From the NCBI RefSeq assembly GCF_000744815.1, contig NZ_JQMQ01000005.1, forward strand, positions 814,055 to 878,054: 64,000 nucleotides of DNA. The letters run 5' to 3'. The translations under genes were made by a program, and so were the position numbers. The notes under the pieces were generated by a model, which was given only the letters and a program-made list of their open reading frames with translations, had not been told where the DNA came from and made no database searches. This document shows positions 28,966 to 36,633 of this stretch, one piece after another. Each line of letters begins with the position of its first letter. The stretch's first letter is position 1. This DNA is from Phaeacidiphilus oryzae TH49 (GTDB lineage Bacteria; Actinomycetota; Actinomycetes; Streptomycetales; Streptomycetaceae).

Positions 28966-30579
28966 TCACCTCCGGTGGAGGCGCAGTCGGAACCCGGCCG
29001 GCATCAGGGTCAGGCGTTCGGCGACGCTCAGTCGGTAGCCGGGATCCGGCTCCAGCTCGTACCGCCGGACCAGGAGGCCCAGCACCAGCACCGCCTCGTG
29101 GAGGGCGAACTGGCGCCCGATGCAGGCCCGGGCGCCGGTCCCGAAGGGCTTGAAGACGTGGGCGGGCCGTCCGCGCACCGCCTCCGGCGCGAACCGCTCC
29201 GGGTCGAAGGACTCGGCGTCCTCGCCCCAGGCCTCCGGGTCGCGGTGCAGCAGTCCGGCCAGCACCAGCGCCCACGCGCCCCGCCGCATCGGATGCGCGC
29301 CACCGGTGACGTCCTCGCCGCCGAGGACGGTGTCCTGCCGCGCCTCACGCGCGAACGCGGGGGCGGTCGGCCACAGCCGCAGCGACTCGTCCAGCACCCG
29401 CCGCAGGTAGCGCGCCTTGGCCACCTGCTCATACGAGGGCTCGGCGCCGTCCGGCCAGATCCGGTCGGCCTCCTCGCGCGCCCGGGCCAGCACCTCGGGG
29501 TGCTTGGCCAGGTAGTAGAGCGCGAAGGAGAGCGCGCCCGAGGTGGTCTCGTGCCCGGCCACCAGGAAGGTCACCACCTGGTGCCGGATGTTCCGCGCCG
29601 AGAGCCGCTCCCCGGTCTCGGGGTGGGCGACGGCGAGCATCCGGTCCAGCAGATCGCCCGAGCCGTCGGAGCCGCCGGCGGCCCGCCGCGCCTCGACGAC
29701 CTCGTCCACGGTCTGGTTGAGCAGCTCCAGATCGCGTTCGTTGCGCTGCATCGCCCCGCGCATGGCGGTGCGCAGCACCAGCGGCGGCACCAGGTTCCGC
29801 CGCTGCGCGAAGGAGAGGCCGCCGACCATCGCGGTGACGAAGGGGTGTGGCTCGCTCCGCTCGAAGGAGCCGAAGTCGTGGCCGAAGCCGGTGCGGGCGA
29901 TGGTCTCCAGGGTCAGCTTGGTCATGTCGCCGGAGACGTCCACCTCCTCGCCGTCCCGCTCGGCGGCGTCCCAGCGGTCGATCAGCCGGCCGGCCACGTC
30001 CAGCATCACTGGGTGGTAGCCGGCCATCGCGTTCCGGCTGAAGGCGGGGGCCAGGATGTCGTGCGCCAGCTGCCAGTTGGGCTCGTGGTTGTAGGCGGTG
30101 AAGAGGCCGTCGCCGGCGACCGGACGGAGGTTGGCCACGCCCAGGCCGACGTGCTTGGCGAACCGGGTCTCATCGCAGATGTCGGCGGTGAGGCCGGCGC
30201 CCCAGACGAAGACGATCTCCTTGCCGAATGCCTTGCGGCGGAATATCGGGCCGAGCCCGCGCCCCATCGCCATGGTGTCCTGGAGCGGACGGCTCACCCG
30301 CAGCCGGCGCCCGCTGAAGAGATCGCCGAGGAGGGGCAGCCGGTGCGGCGGATGCGGTATCCGGTCCAGCCGCGGCCAGCCGTCCTCGGCGTCCCGGAAA
30401 CCCTTCGGCAGCGGCGCCTCGGCACCGCCGCCCGTTCCGCCGCCGCTCGCCCCGCCGGCAGACGCATCGCCGGCAGACCCAGCGACCGCCGCGCCCACGA
30501 CGCCGTCGCCGTCGCCGCCGACGCCGGCCCCCGCGCCCGGCCCCGTCACCCCGGCCGATGAAACCGCCGACTGCGCCAT
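28966..30579 (-). CDS. Cytochrome P450, CYP102-like heme domain without reductase
   Basis: 537 residues from ATG 30579; a GTG at 30648 would add 23 residues but has no ribosome site. After a Gly/Ala-rich 50-residue lead come the proline-rich hinge RIPHPPHRLPLLGDL, the I-helix oxygen motif FLVAGHETTSGALSFAL, the ExxR motif ESLRLWPTAP, and the heme-thiolate loop FKPFGTGARACIGRQFALHEA with the axial Cys. The sequence style is that of the P450-BM3 (CYP102) heme domain, which is normally fused to its flavin reductase; here the chain ends right after the P450 fold, so an external redox partner is needed. A fatty-acid-like substrate is possible. It is divergent from a TetR gene. Confidence 0.88.
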   Translation of the reverse strand: MAQSAVSSAGVTGPGAGAGVGGDGDGVVGAAVAGSAGDASAGGASGGGTGGGAEAPLPKGFRDAEDGWPRLDRIPHPPHRLPLLGDLFSGRRLRVSRPLQDTMAMGRGLGPIFRRKAFGKEIVFVWGAGLTADICDETRFAKHVGLGVANLRPVAGDGLFTAYNHEPNWQLAHDILAPAFSRNAMAGYHPVMLDVAGRLIDRWDAAERDGEEVDVSGDMTKLTLETIARTGFGHDFGSFERSEPHPFVTAMVGGLSFAQRRNLVPPLVLRTAMRGAMQRNERDLELLNQTVDEVVEARRAAGGSDGSGDLLDRMLAVAHPETGERLSARNIRHQVVTFLVAGHETTSGALSFALYYLAKHPEVLARAREEADRIWPDGAEPSYEQVAKARYLRRVLDESLRLWPTAPAFAREARQDTVLGGEDVTGGAHPMRRGAWALVLAGLLHRDPEAWGEDAESFDPERFAPEAVRGRPAHVFKPFGTGARACIGRQFALHEAVLVLGLLVRRYELEPDPGYRLSVAERLTLMPAGFRLRLHRR

Positions 30580-30653
30580 CGCCCTGCCCCGCCTCTCCGC
30601 CGCGGCGCCGCCGCACTGCCGCGCCCCCGCGCCGCCGTCCTGTTGCACACGGA

Positions 30654-30688
30654 TTCAATAACGCGAACAGTCTGCTGCCGTAATTGAA
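30654..30688. promoter_or_regulatory. Inverted repeat between P450 and TetR genes
   Basis: TTCAATAACG (30654-30663) and CGTAATTGAA (30679-30688) are inverted copies with one mismatch, 15 bp apart. The site is AT-rich against the background and lies 24 bp upstream of the TetR ATG, so it is the best operator candidate for that regulator. Confidence 0.45.
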
Positions 30689-30712
30689 CCCGCGTCAAGT
30701 AGTGTCTTCTCC

Positions 30713-31357
30713 ATGGCAGCAGCACGCCCAGCGCGCGGCGACCGAGCCGCCCGGTCCGCCCCGGCCGGCCAGTCCGCCAGGACCGGCCGGACCAGACTGA
30801 GCACCGAGGAACGGCGCGAGCAGCTGCTCTCGGTGGGCGCGCGGCTCTTCGCCCAGAGCCCGTACGACGACGTGTGGATCGAGCAGGTCGCGGAGATCGC
30901 GGGCGTCTCGCGCGGACTGCTGTACCACTACTTCCCGAACAAGCGGGACTTCTTCGCCGCCGTGGTGCGCCGGGAGAGCGCGCGGATGCTCCGGCAGACC
31001 GCGGCCGTCCCGGGCGTGCCGGTGGACGACCAGCTGCGCTCCGGGATCGACACCTATCTCCGCTACGCCGAGGCGAACGCCCACGGCTTCCGCGCCTTCC
31101 ACCGCGCGCAGGCGGCCGGCGACCCGGGGGTGCGCGCCGCCTACGAGGCCGGGGTGGCCGCGCAGGAGGAGCAGATCCTCCTCGCCCTGGCGGAGGACGG
31201 AAAGCCGCCCTCGGCGACCGACCGGCTGGCCGTCCGGGGCTGGCTCGCCTTCATGACGACGGTCTGCCAGCAGTGGCTGGAATCCCCCGACGAGACCCCC
31301 AGGGACGCCGTCCGCGAACTCTGCGCCCGCGCGCTGCTGGGCGCCTTGGCACGCTGA
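30713..31357 (+). CDS. TetR-family transcriptional regulator
   Basis: 214 residues. Residues 28-80 form the TetR DNA-binding domain (STEERREQLLSVGARLFAQSPYDDVWIEQVAEIAGVSRGLLYHYFPNKRDF), and the rest is an all-helical ligand and dimer domain (TetR C-terminal type with WLAFMTTVCQQWL). ATG 30713 follows an AT-rich 64-bp stretch after the P450 GTG. Divergent placement suggests control of the P450 gene and itself. A basic Ala/Arg-rich tail of 27 residues precedes the HTH. Confidence 0.9.
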   Translation: MAAARPARGDRAARSAPAGQSARTGRTRLSTEERREQLLSVGARLFAQSPYDDVWIEQVAEIAGVSRGLLYHYFPNKRDFFAAVVRRESARMLRQTAAVPGVPVDDQLRSGIDTYLRYAEANAHGFRAFHRAQAAGDPGVRAAYEAGVAAQEEQILLALAEDGKPPSATDRLAVRGWLAFMTTVCQQWLESPDETPRDAVRELCARALLGALAR

Positions 31358-31370
31358 GCCGGGCCCGGTC

Positions 31371-31871
31371 TCAGACGCACCCCACCCGCGCGTCCAGGAG
31401 CTTTCCGAAGCACACGCTGCCCGGCGCCTCCGCGTAGTAGCCGAAGCCCGGTATCCGCTCGTACCCCTCGGACTCGTACAGCGCGATGGCCTCCGGCTGC
31501 TCCGTGCCGGTCTCCAGGATCATCCGGCGCAGGCCGGCCTTCGCCGCCTCCTCCTCCAGGAACCGCAGCATCCGCCGGGCCAGCCCGCGGCCCCGCGCCG
31601 CCGGCCGGGTGTACATCCGCTTGAGCTCGACATCACCCGGCAGCAGCCCGTCCCCGTCGTGGAGGCGGTCGGCGTGCGCCCGCCAGCCGCCCGAGACCAT
31701 CGGCTCGCCGTCCAGGTACCCCAGGGCGTACAGCCCCGCCGGGGCGCGGAAGTGCGCCGGGTCGACATGCGACAGGTCGGGGTCCCCGTAGCGGCGGACG
31801 TACTCCTGCTGGACCTCGGCGGTCAGCAACTCGGCGTCGGGGTGGTCGTAGCCCAGAATGCGAATCTCCAC
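31371..31871 (-). CDS. GNAT-family N-acetyltransferase
   Basis: 166 residues. The acetyl-CoA binding loop is ELKRMYTRPAARGRGLARRML (R-x-x-G-x-G/A pattern) followed by the beta-4/alpha-4 segment RMILETGTEQPEAIALYESEGYERI, typical of GNAT enzymes that acetylate small amines or amino groups. Substrate is unknown. It is convergent with the TetR gene across 13 bp, and ends in a conserved-looking FGYYAEAPGSVCFGK. Confidence 0.87.
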   Translation of the reverse strand: MEIRILGYDHPDAELLTAEVQQEYVRRYGDPDLSHVDPAHFRAPAGLYALGYLDGEPMVSGGWRAHADRLHDGDGLLPGDVELKRMYTRPAARGRGLARRMLRFLEEEAAKAGLRRMILETGTEQPEAIALYESEGYERIPGFGYYAEAPGSVCFGKLLDARVGCV

Positions 31872-31905
31872 CCGAACAGGCTAACGAACCGCACCGACAG
31901 TCACG

Positions 31906-32316
31906 TCACCCCCCGAAGCGCTCCACCAGCTCGTCCTTCCCGAACATCCGCGCCGTGTCCAGCGCCGTCGGCGTGCCCGCCCGGGGGTCCGCCCCGCCCG
32001 CCAGGAGCGCTTCCACCACCTCGTCGGCGCCCTTGAAGACGGCGCCGGCGAGCGGCGTCTGCCCCCGGTCGTTGGCCTTGTCCGGCGCGGCCCCGCGCCC
32101 CAGCAGCGCGCGCACCGCGTCCGCGTGCCCGTGGTAGGCGGCGAGCATCAACAGGCTGTCCCCGCTGCCGTTGCAGAGATCGACCGGCACCCCGGCGTCG
32201 ACGTAGGCGCCGAGCGCGCCGGCGTCCCCGCTCCGCGCGAGATCGAAGATCCTCCCGGCCAGCTCCACCACCTGCGGGTCGAGCTCTTCCCGCTGCCCCG
32301 GCCCCTGCTCCGACAT
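31906..32316 (-). CDS. Ankyrin-repeat protein
   Basis: 136 residues from ATG 32316, behind GGGAGGG at some distance. Three to four ankyrin repeats run from about residue 20 to the end: ARSGDAGALGAYVDAGVPVDLCN, GDSLLMLAAYHGHADAVRALLGRGAAPDKAN, GQTPLAGAVFKGADEVVEALLAGGADPRA. The final repeat reads TALDTARMFGKDELVERFG. Small soluble ankyrin proteins of this type act as protein-binding modules; no partner is evident. A longer in-frame start at GTG/ATG 32382 adds Arg-rich sequence unlike the rest and is not preferred. Confidence 0.85.
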   Translation of the reverse strand: MSEQGPGQREELDPQVVELAGRIFDLARSGDAGALGAYVDAGVPVDLCNGSGDSLLMLAAYHGHADAVRALLGRGAAPDKANDRGQTPLAGAVFKGADEVVEALLAGGADPRAGTPTALDTARMFGKDELVERFGG

Positions 32317-32490
32317 CGCCGAATCCCTCCCCCTGCGGTCCGCGCCCCTCGGGCGCACCGCCCATCCTGCCGTATCTCGCAACCCGGGAGCGCTTGCAAG
32401 GAGTTCGACGCACTTTCACCCGATTGCAGCTTTCCACCCAGATTTACGCTTTGTCACCATAGGAGAACGCACTGTGACAGGAGTAGCGCC

Positions 32491-32685
32491 ATGATCCTCT
32501 CCATCTCCGGCGTCGTACTGCTCGGGGTGATCGCCTTCCTCTTCTTCCGCAAGGACGGAATGAAGATCTCGCACGCCCTCGTCTGCGCACTGTTCGGGTT
32601 CTACCTCGCGGGGACCGCGATCGCGCCGAGCATCCGGGCCGGCGGGGCCAGCCTGGCCAGCCTGGTCAGCGGGATCCACTTCTAG
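32491..32685 (+). CDS. Small two-helix membrane protein paired with the FtsK-like gene
   Basis: 64 residues from ATG 32491, with ACAGGAG 8 nt upstream. Residues 1-19 (MILSISGVVLLGVIAFLFF) and 28-48 (HALVCALFGFYLAGTAIAP) are membrane segments joined by the basic loop RKDGMKIS, and the tail is Gly/Ser/Ala-rich. Small proteins of this design recur in streptomycetes next to FtsK/SpoIIIE-like membrane proteins, as is the case here (67 bp before the next start). They resemble plasmid-spread (Spd) type membrane proteins in shape. Function is unknown; coupling to the neighbour is inferred. Confidence 0.75.
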   Translation: MILSISGVVLLGVIAFLFFRKDGMKISHALVCALFGFYLAGTAIAPSIRAGGASLASLVSGIHF

Positions 32686-32752
32686 CGGCGCCGCGCCCGC
32701 AGGCCGTGCGCCCGCAGAACCGAGAAGGCCAACCGGAACCGGTGGAGACCCG

Positions 32753-34573
32753 ATGACTTTGCAGGACCAGCTAGCCCGCAGCCGCGAGCTCGCCCGTACG
32801 GCGGGCGACCACGCGGCGGACATGTTCTCGCCCCTGCTCACCATCGGCCGAGGGCTGCGCAGCCACGCCCGCTGGGCCAGGGAGCGCTGGGGCGCGCTGC
32901 CGAAGGAGCGCAGGCTGCCGACCCTGCTGATCGGCGCGGCGATCATCGGCGGGGTGGTGATGCTTCCGTACGGTCCGCTGATCGCGGTGGTGACGCTGAT
33001 GGGCTCGGCCGCCTGGGCGGGGCGCGACCGCACTCCCCCGGAGGCCCCCGGACCGGACACCTCGGACCTCAAGCTGGGCGCGATCTACACCGCCCTCACC
33101 CCTTACCTGAGCCACGAGAACGACCCCGAGCCCCTCTACCGGCACGGGAACGGGCACGAGGACTACAAGGAGGCCTTCACCTCCTGGGAGTTCGACGAGG
33201 ACGGCCGGCTGGCCAAGCTGGACCTCAAGTACCCGGCGTACTTCACCGACACCGAGCCGCACGCCCGGGCCCGGATCGAGCACGTCATCCACGGCAAGGC
33301 CGGCCGCTCGCGGGAGTACCGCTTCCTGTGGGAGCTGGAGACCAACCAGCTCCAGGCGGAGGCGCTGGTCCCGCTGCCCACCGACATCGCCGCGCAGCGC
33401 TTCGTCACCTCCCCGGGCGAGATCGTCCTGGGCTTCACCGACCCCGCCTCCGCCTCCCGGACCATCCCGGTCCGGCAGGGCGGCAGCACCGAGCACCAGC
33501 CGCCGGTGCTGTGGCGGACCGGGCCGCGCTCCACGGAGCCGCACCTGCTGGCGCTCGGCGCCCCCGGGCACGGCACCTCCACCCTCCTCCGCTCGATCGC
33601 CCTCCAGGCGCTGAACGGCGGCGACCTGGTGGTGATCGACGGCGCGGGCACCGGAGAGCACGCCTGCCTGGTCGGCCGGCCGGGCGTCCACACGGTGGAG
33701 ACCAGCCTCCACGGCGCGCTGGCCGCGCTGGAGTGGGTGAACAACGAGACCCAGCGCCGGCTGGACGTCCTCAACCAGGCGAAGCACACCGGCGGGGTGC
33801 CCCCGGCGGACGCCCTGCGCCCGCTGTGGCTGCTCCTCGACCACCCCTCGGAGCTGAGCGAGCTGGCCCACGCCGAGGAGCGCACCGACCCGCAGGACCT
33901 GCTGGACACCGCGCTGCGGCACGGCCGAGCGGCCCGGATCACCGTGGTGGTCGCCGACCATCTGGAGGCCCTGGAGCGGATCAAGCCCACCGTCCGCGCC
34001 TCCTGCCGGGCCCGGGTGGCCCTGGGCGCCCTGGACCCGGACGCCGCGCCGCAGGTGCTGGGCGCCGCGCTGGACATCACCCCCGCCCTGTACACCCCGC
34101 CCGGCCGCGGCTACGCCCGGATCGGCAACCTGGCGGCGGTCCGGCTCCAGGTGCCGGAGACGCCGGACCCGCTGGACGAGGAGACCTCGGCCGAGCTGCG
34201 CGAGGCGGTGGTCGGCCTGCTCCCGTTCCGCGACTCGCGCACCGAGGCCTCCGCCGAGGAGCTCTCCTCGGGGGCGGCGGCGGCCGCCGCACCGGTCGCG
34301 GGTTCGGCGCCCGCGGCCGGCGCGGGCACGGTGCCGGGCTCCTCCGGCCCGGAATCCGGCTCGGGCCCGGCGGTCCCTGGCGCGGCGGTCCCGGGCACGG
34401 CGGTCCCCGGCACGGCCCCGCGTCCGGTGCCGGAGACCGAGAGCGCGACGGCCGAGAAGCCGCCGCCGCGGCTGCCGGACGAACTCGCCAAGGAGTTCGA
34501 CCGGCTCAGCCTGAAGCAGCTGCCGATCAACGAACCGGAGCCCAGGACGGCCCCCACCAGGCGAATGAGCTGA
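32753..34573 (+). CDS. FtsK/SpoIIIE-like membrane protein with degenerate P-loop
   Basis: 606 residues. Two membrane segments lie near residues 60-95 (LPTLLIGAAIIGGVVMLPYGPLIAVVTLMGSAAW). Residues about 230-490 have the fold order of an FtsK/SpoIIIE motor domain: LLALGAPGHGTSTLLRSIALQAL at the P-loop, DLVVIDGAGTGEHACL, ALRPLWLLLDHPSEL at Walker B and RAARITVVVADHLEAL. The P-loop lysine is replaced by Thr (GAPGHGTST), and Walker B ends Asp-His and not Asp-Glu, so ATP hydrolysis is doubtful. The C-terminal 110 residues are Ala/Pro/Gly low complexity (PGAAVPGTAVPGTAP) closing with a short conserved-looking end. It probably serves as a membrane scaffold for DNA- or septum-linked functions; that is inference. 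Confidence 0.78.
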   Translation: MTLQDQLARSRELARTAGDHAADMFSPLLTIGRGLRSHARWARERWGALPKERRLPTLLIGAAIIGGVVMLPYGPLIAVVTLMGSAAWAGRDRTPPEAPGPDTSDLKLGAIYTALTPYLSHENDPEPLYRHGNGHEDYKEAFTSWEFDEDGRLAKLDLKYPAYFTDTEPHARARIEHVIHGKAGRSREYRFLWELETNQLQAEALVPLPTDIAAQRFVTSPGEIVLGFTDPASASRTIPVRQGGSTEHQPPVLWRTGPRSTEPHLLALGAPGHGTSTLLRSIALQALNGGDLVVIDGAGTGEHACLVGRPGVHTVETSLHGALAALEWVNNETQRRLDVLNQAKHTGGVPPADALRPLWLLLDHPSELSELAHAEERTDPQDLLDTALRHGRAARITVVVADHLEALERIKPTVRASCRARVALGALDPDAAPQVLGAALDITPALYTPPGRGYARIGNLAAVRLQVPETPDPLDEETSAELREAVVGLLPFRDSRTEASAEELSSGAAAAAAPVAGSAPAAGAGTVPGSSGPESGSGPAVPGAAVPGTAVPGTAPRPVPETESATAEKPPPRLPDELAKEFDRLSLKQLPINEPEPRTAPTRRMS

Positions 34574-34683
34574 GTCCTGAGCGACTCCCCGCGGCCCTCC
34601 TCCCGGCGAACGCCGGCAGGAGGGCCGCATCATCTGTAAAGAACATGTTGACGGCCTGCACAGAACCCGCTGAACTCGAACAC

Positions 34684-35049
34684 ATGAGCATCTACGAAGA
34701 GATCGGCGGCGCGCCGGCCCTGTCCGCCGCCGTGGAGGAGTTCTACCGAAGAGTCCTGGGGGATCCCGAGCTGACCGGGTACTTCGAGGGCGTCGAGACC
34801 GCCCGGCTGAAGGGGCATCAGCGCGCCTTCCTGACCGCCGCACTGGGAGGGCCCGAGCTGTATGCGGGGCGCCCCCTGGACGAGGCGCACCGGCCCCTGG
34901 AGATCCCCCCTGCCCACTTCGACCGCGTGGTCGTCCACCTGGCCGACACCCTCGACGCGCTGTCCGTCCCGCCGGCCACCATCGACCAGATCGCGGGCCG
35001 ACTCGCCCCGCTGAGATCCGCCATCGCCCCGGACCCCGACCCGGCCTGA
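34684..35049 (+). CDS. glbN: Group I truncated hemoglobin (copy 1)
   Basis: 121 residues. Aligned by eye to mycobacterial trHbN: SIYEEIGGAPAL at the A/B start, Tyr21 at B10 in EFYRRVLGD, Gln46 at E11 in RLKGHQRAFL, and the proximal heme His69 in LDEAHRPLEI. These proteins bind O2 and detoxify nitric oxide. ATG 34684 has no ribosome site, and ATG 34645 would add 13 residues; TTGACG at 34648 may be a -35 box, which would favour the shorter form. A second copy lies 1 kb downstream beyond a STAS gene. Confidence 0.9.
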   Translation: MSIYEEIGGAPALSAAVEEFYRRVLGDPELTGYFEGVETARLKGHQRAFLTAALGGPELYAGRPLDEAHRPLEIPPAHFDRVVVHLADTLDALSVPPATIDQIAGRLAPLRSAIAPDPDPA

Positions 35050-35418
35050 CCGAGCCTCAGGAGGGCGGGGTCTTTCCTTCGGCGTTCAGTCGCTCCGGCA
35101 CCCCGGGAGACCCTGCCCTCCGCCCGGTCCCGAAATCCCTCGCATAGTTCGTAGGCATATTCCGCAACCGAAGGGACATCGAAGCTTCAAGGCGGGTAAG
35201 CGGACGATTATATTCGTCGACCGGCGTCACGACTGGGATTTGATGGTCATTCACCCGGACAGGTAGTCATCCTCGTCACCGGAACGTTTCTTCGCTTCAC
35301 ACGGCTACCGTGCGCTCTAGCGTGTACGTTCGCACACCGCCGCCCCTGACCCCGGTCGGCCGAGCTGATCCCGGACGCACGCCTGCACTCGTGCGGGTGG
35401 CTGACACAGGGGGCTGCG
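35050..35418. other. 369-bp intergenic region between globin 1 and the STAS gene
   Basis: Base composition is less GC-rich than elsewhere, notably 35140-35260. It contains a long inverted repeat at 35060-35121 (listed separately). A 65-codon frame on the minus strand (35057-35254) has third-position GC near 60 percent, far below neighbours, and no ribosome site, so it is not called. The STAS gene promoter should lie in the right half; no consensus could be fixed. Confidence 0.5.
35060..35121 (+). terminator. Long inverted repeat after globin 1
   Basis: The 13-mer GGAGGGCGGGGTC (35060-35072) pairs with GACCCTGCCCTCC (35109-35121) at 12 of 13 positions across a 36-nt loop, starting 11 bp after the globin stop. 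It may act as a terminator or 3' stabiliser. Confidence 0.45.
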
Positions 35419-35865
35419 GTGACGCCCAAGGTCGAGAACGACCCCGCTCCGCTCTGCCGCGTACGCCAGTACCGGACACACGGGTTCACCGTGTTGGAAC
35501 TGCACGGCGAGATCGACCTCACGGGACTGTCCATCCTGCTCCACCACATAGAGGAGGCGACGGCCGGCCGGGAGCCCTGCGTGGTCGTCGACCTCACCCA
35601 CATCACCTTCCTCGACGCCTCCGGCCTGCGGGTGCTCAGCCGCCTCTACCGCCGGACCCTCCAGCACCGCGGCACCGCCGCCGTGGTCTGCCCCTCCGGC
35701 TTCGTCCGCCGCGTCCTGGAGCTCGCCAAGGTGCCGGGCTTCCTCACCACCGTACGGACCCTGGACGAGGCGCTCGTGCCGAACCCCCCGAACTCCCCGA
35801 ACTCCCCGAACCCCCCGGACCGCACCGCGCCGCGCAGCCCCCAGCCGGACACCCAGGACTTCTAG
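35419..35865 (+). CDS. STAS-domain anti-sigma-factor antagonist
   Basis: 148 residues, GTG 35419 preceded by AGGGGG. The STAS core is clear: TVLELHGEIDLTGLSILLHHIEEA, CVVVDLTHITFLDASGLRVLSRLYRR, where the Ser of DASGL is the site phosphorylated by anti-sigma kinases, then TAAVVCPSGFVRRVLELAKVPGFL. Unphosphorylated antagonists bind the kinase and release a sigma factor. No kinase is adjacent; the gene lies between two globin genes, which suggests a stress link. The last 25 residues are a repetitive Pro-Asn-Ser tail (NPPNSPNSPNPPD). Confidence 0.9.
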   Translation: MTPKVENDPAPLCRVRQYRTHGFTVLELHGEIDLTGLSILLHHIEEATAGREPCVVVDLTHITFLDASGLRVLSRLYRRTLQHRGTAAVVCPSGFVRRVLELAKVPGFLTTVRTLDEALVPNPPNSPNSPNPPDRTAPRSPQPDTQDF

Positions 35866-36010
35866 CCGCCCCGCCGCGCGACGGCGCCGCCCCCTCGCCC
35901 GCTTCGTTTCCCACCCCTCACGGGCGCTCCCGAGCCGTATGAGAAGGGCTTCACTGCGAGTTGACGCCCCGTTGACCGCGTGTGCCCACGACCGGCGTGG
36001 ACTGGATGCC

Positions 36011-36394
36011 ATGAGCATCTACGAAGAGATCGGCGGAGCACCGGCGCTGGCGGCGGCCGTGGACGAGTTCTACCAGAGGGTACTGGGCGACCCGGAGCTC
36101 TCCGGGTACTTCGAGGGCGTAGAACTGGCCCGCCTCAAGGGCCACCAACGCGCTTTCCTGGCGGCCGCGTTGGGCGGCTCCGAACTCTACGCGGGCCGTC
36201 CCCTCGGCGAGGCCCACCGCCCGCTGGGCGTCCAGCCCGCCCATTTCGACCGCGTGGTGACCCACCTGGCCGACACCCTCACCTCCCTCTCCGTCCCCCA
36301 GCCCACCATCGATCTCATCGCCGGCAAACTGGCCCCGCTGAAAGCCGAGATCGCCCCGGACCGCACCCCCACCCAGCCCCAGACCACCGGCTGA
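36011..36394 (+). CDS. glbN: Group I truncated hemoglobin (copy 2)
   Basis: 127 residues, about 80 percent like copy 1 by eye over the globin core. It keeps Tyr21 (B10), Gln46 (E11) and the proximal His69 in LGEAHRPLGV. Differences are mainly in the loop after His69 and the C-terminal tail (TPTQPQTTG). ATG 36011 lacks a ribosome site; TTGACG (35961) and TTGACC (35972) lie upstream as possible -35 boxes. High similarity including the first 12 residues suggests a recent tandem duplication with the STAS gene between. Confidence 0.9.
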   Translation: MSIYEEIGGAPALAAAVDEFYQRVLGDPELSGYFEGVELARLKGHQRAFLAAALGGSELYAGRPLGEAHRPLGVQPAHFDRVVTHLADTLTSLSVPQPTIDLIAGKLAPLKAEIAPDRTPTQPQTTG

Positions 36395-36633
36395 CCCCTC
36401 CCCCGGCCACGGCCGCCCCCGCCACCGATCGGAAGCGCCCCGGTCGGCCGCAGCGGAGGGCGGCCGCGCCGCTTCTGACGCGGTGTCACGTTTCCACGGC
36501 GCACAGGCGGTCTGGGCCCGCAGGGCCTTGACAGCGCATGGTCGCTCGGGCTCAATGCTGTGCCAATGGTCTGAATCCATTCCTTTGGCGGCCCGGTGGT
36601 CGTCCTCGTGTACCGCACCCGTGGAGGTGCCCG

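Noticed and set aside
35057-35254. 65-codon minus-strand frame between globin 1 and the STAS gene
   Set aside because: Third-position GC is about 60 percent, far below the neighbours, there is no ribosome site, and no family resemblance; kept as intergenic.
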